From positions 1 to 51,598 of the forward strand of contig JAPUEK010000076.1 in NCBI GenBank assembly GCA_027492585.1: a DNA stretch of 51,598 nt, in the 5' to 3' direction. Every line of letters starts with the position of its first letter. Positions within the stretch are counted from its first letter, which is position 1. Origin of the DNA: Paracoccaceae bacterium (GTDB lineage Bacteria; Pseudomonadota; Alphaproteobacteria; Rhodobacterales; Rhodobacteraceae). A model generated the notes under the pieces. It was not told the DNA's origin. It did not search any database and worked only from the letters and a program-made list of their open reading frames with translations. Both the position numbers and the translations under genes were made by a program. Positions 50,560 to 51,598 of the stretch are shown one piece after another.

Positions 50560-50808
50560 TCAACCGCCGGTCATCGGAGGAAAGAAGGCCAGTTCCCGCA
50601 CCCCCGCCAAAGGCGCGTCGAAGGAGGACAGTTCCTGATCCGCCGCCACCCGCAGCGCGGCGAGATCCGCGAAGGCGAGCGCGTAACGCTCCTCCCGTGC
50701 CGCCAGCTCCGCGACCAGACCCGCCACGGTGGCGGCCGAAGTCTCCACGGTTTCGCGCGGCAGGCCGATCCTTTCGCGCACCCAGGCGAAGTAGAGCAGC
50801 GTGATCAT
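50560..50808 (-). CDS. moaD: Molybdopterin synthase sulfur carrier subunit
   Basis: 82 residues, ubiquitin-like fold. It starts MITLLYFAWVRERIGLPRET and ends ELAFFPPMTGG, with the C-terminal Gly-Gly that is thiocarboxylated and inserted into MoaE. Its start overlaps the end of pgsA by 4 bases. Together with moaE it forms the pgsA-moaD-moaE order common in Rhodobacterales. Confidence 0.95.
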   Translation of the reverse strand: MITLLYFAWVRERIGLPRETVETSAATVAGLVAELAAREERYALAFADLAALRVAADQELSSFDAPLAGVRELAFFPPMTGG

Positions 50809-51470
50809 TTGTCTTCCCGCAGGAAGGGCAGCGCCTTGCGGAAATACTCAAGCCCGGTCAGCGCGGTCAGAGCCGCCGCGATCCAGATCAGCACCAGCCC
50901 GGCATCCCCTGCGACCGAAGCGCAATCGCGCCGCCCACAGGCCCGGATCGGATCGGCGATACCCGCCGCCACCGCTTCGGCATATTGCTCCGGCGTCATG
51001 CCCTGCATGGCGACGCCGTTGAGGTATTCCAGCCCGGTGCCGAGGAACAGCACCGCAATCGCCACCATCTGCGCGGTGGTCTTCCACTTGGCGAGCTTCG
51101 TGACCTTGAGAAGCCCCGCCTTGGCGCCCAGAAACTCCCGCAGGCCGGAGACGAACACCTCCCGGAAGAGGATCACCGTGGCAGGCAGGATCAGCCAGGG
51201 GTTCATGCCGTTGTAGCCGGTGATGACCATGATCGCGATGACCACCATGGCCTTGTCGGCAATGGGGTCGAGCATGGCGCCGAACTTCGATTCCTGTTTC
51301 CAGAGCCGGGCGAGATAGCCGTCGAACCAGTCGGTGATCGCCGCCCCGACAAAGAGCGTCAGCGCGAACCAGTCGGCCCAGGGGCGATGGAAATAGAGAA
51401 ACATCACCGCCACGCCGGGCGCCGCCAGAAGCCGCAGGAAGGTCAGCGTATTGGGAATGTTCCAGATCAT
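50805..51470 (-). CDS. pgsA: CDP-diacylglycerol--glycerol-3-phosphate 3-phosphatidyltransferase
   Basis: Inner-membrane enzyme making phosphatidylglycerol phosphate. 221 residues with several transmembrane helices. The CDP-alcohol phosphotransferase signature is complete: DGYLARLWKQESKFGAMLDP then IAD, giving the DG-x2-AR-x8-G-x3-D-x3-D pattern. An insertion of about 30 residues before the last helix (MTPEQYAEAVAAGIADPIRA then CGRRDCAS) is longer than in E. coli PgsA and appears typical of this group. Upstream sequence is cut by the G run, so its own promoter or preceding gene cannot be seen. Confidence 0.95.
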   Translation of the reverse strand: MIWNIPNTLTFLRLLAAPGVAVMFLYFHRPWADWFALTLFVGAAITDWFDGYLARLWKQESKFGAMLDPIADKAMVVIAIMVITGYNGMNPWLILPATVILFREVFVSGLREFLGAKAGLLKVTKLAKWKTTAQMVAIAVLFLGTGLEYLNGVAMQGMTPEQYAEAVAAGIADPIRACGRRDCASVAGDAGLVLIWIAAALTALTGLEYFRKALPFLREDK

Positions 51471-51547
51471 CCCGAAGTCGTAACCGATCCCGAGGGGGGC
51501 GGGAAGGGGCTGCGTTCACCTGTGGCGGCGAGGCGCACGCCGTCAGG

Positions 51548-51598
<51 letters not shown>

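Overview
This window is a high-GC alphaproteobacterial chromosome segment. Protein sequences and gene order (mcl1 L-malyl-CoA lyase, ftsE-ftsX-plsC beside a zinc-ribbon protein, tlpA divergent from argH, pgsA-moaD-moaE, DUF1523) point to the family Rhodobacteraceae (Rhodobacter/Paracoccus group). Almost all of it is densely packed housekeeping DNA. I see no tRNA, rRNA, CRISPR array, prophage or plasmid functions. The last 49 bases are an uninterrupted G run that looks like a sequencing or assembly artefact at a contig end.

Layout: 1-8.3 kb carries a truncated acetyl-CoA acetyltransferase, an EAL phosphodiesterase, tag, the rpmI-rplT ribosomal pair downstream of pyk, an N-formylglutamate amidohydrolase, a very acidic anchored protein, and a D-amino-acid aminotransferase coupled to a dipeptide epimerase. 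8.4-13.4 kb has mntP behind a yybP-ykoY manganese riboswitch, mcl1, an AraC/GyrI-like regulator and an overlapping accA/SMR-transporter/exported-protein operon. 13.4-25.6 kb has a PNPOx/TfoX pair, plsC-ftsX-ftsE, a zinc-ribbon membrane protein, a frameshifted MarR regulator divergent from an MFS transporter, lysA plus a DUF4175 protein, twin mini-lipoproteins, and argH divergent from tlpA. 25.7-32.2 kb has a DUF2087 protein, pheS and pheT separated by a small antisense membrane ORF, and a GMC oxidoreductase.

32.4-40.0 kb is the least understood part: seven minus-strand genes of largely unknown function (TelA-like coiled-coil protein, two-helix membrane protein, 379-aa protein, AAA+ ATPase, 461-aa protein, 93-aa two-helix membrane protein, DUF1523 membrane protein). 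They look like one membrane-linked AAA+ system. A DUF559 endonuclease gene flanked by G-rich palindromes sits between the ATPase and the 461-aa gene and looks like a later insertion. 40.1-51.5 kb returns to ordinary metabolism: an M20 peptidase, panB-panC, a cupin, an L,D-transpeptidase lipoprotein, a GlsB-type membrane protein, creatinase, yghU, a RAYT-like transposase, an atypical SDR, a P1-family peptidase and pgsA-moaD-moaE.

A modular intergenic repeat runs through the window. Twelve copies share the core AAATATCC, joined to one of three GC-rich right-hand modules, two of which form clear hairpins. Copies sit mainly at 3' ends of genes, and one head-to-head pair abuts the RAYT-like gene, whose expected catalytic tyrosine is glycine. 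That points to a REP/RAYT-type repeat system. Start codons were chosen by ribosome-binding site and family alignment from memory; no database search was possible.
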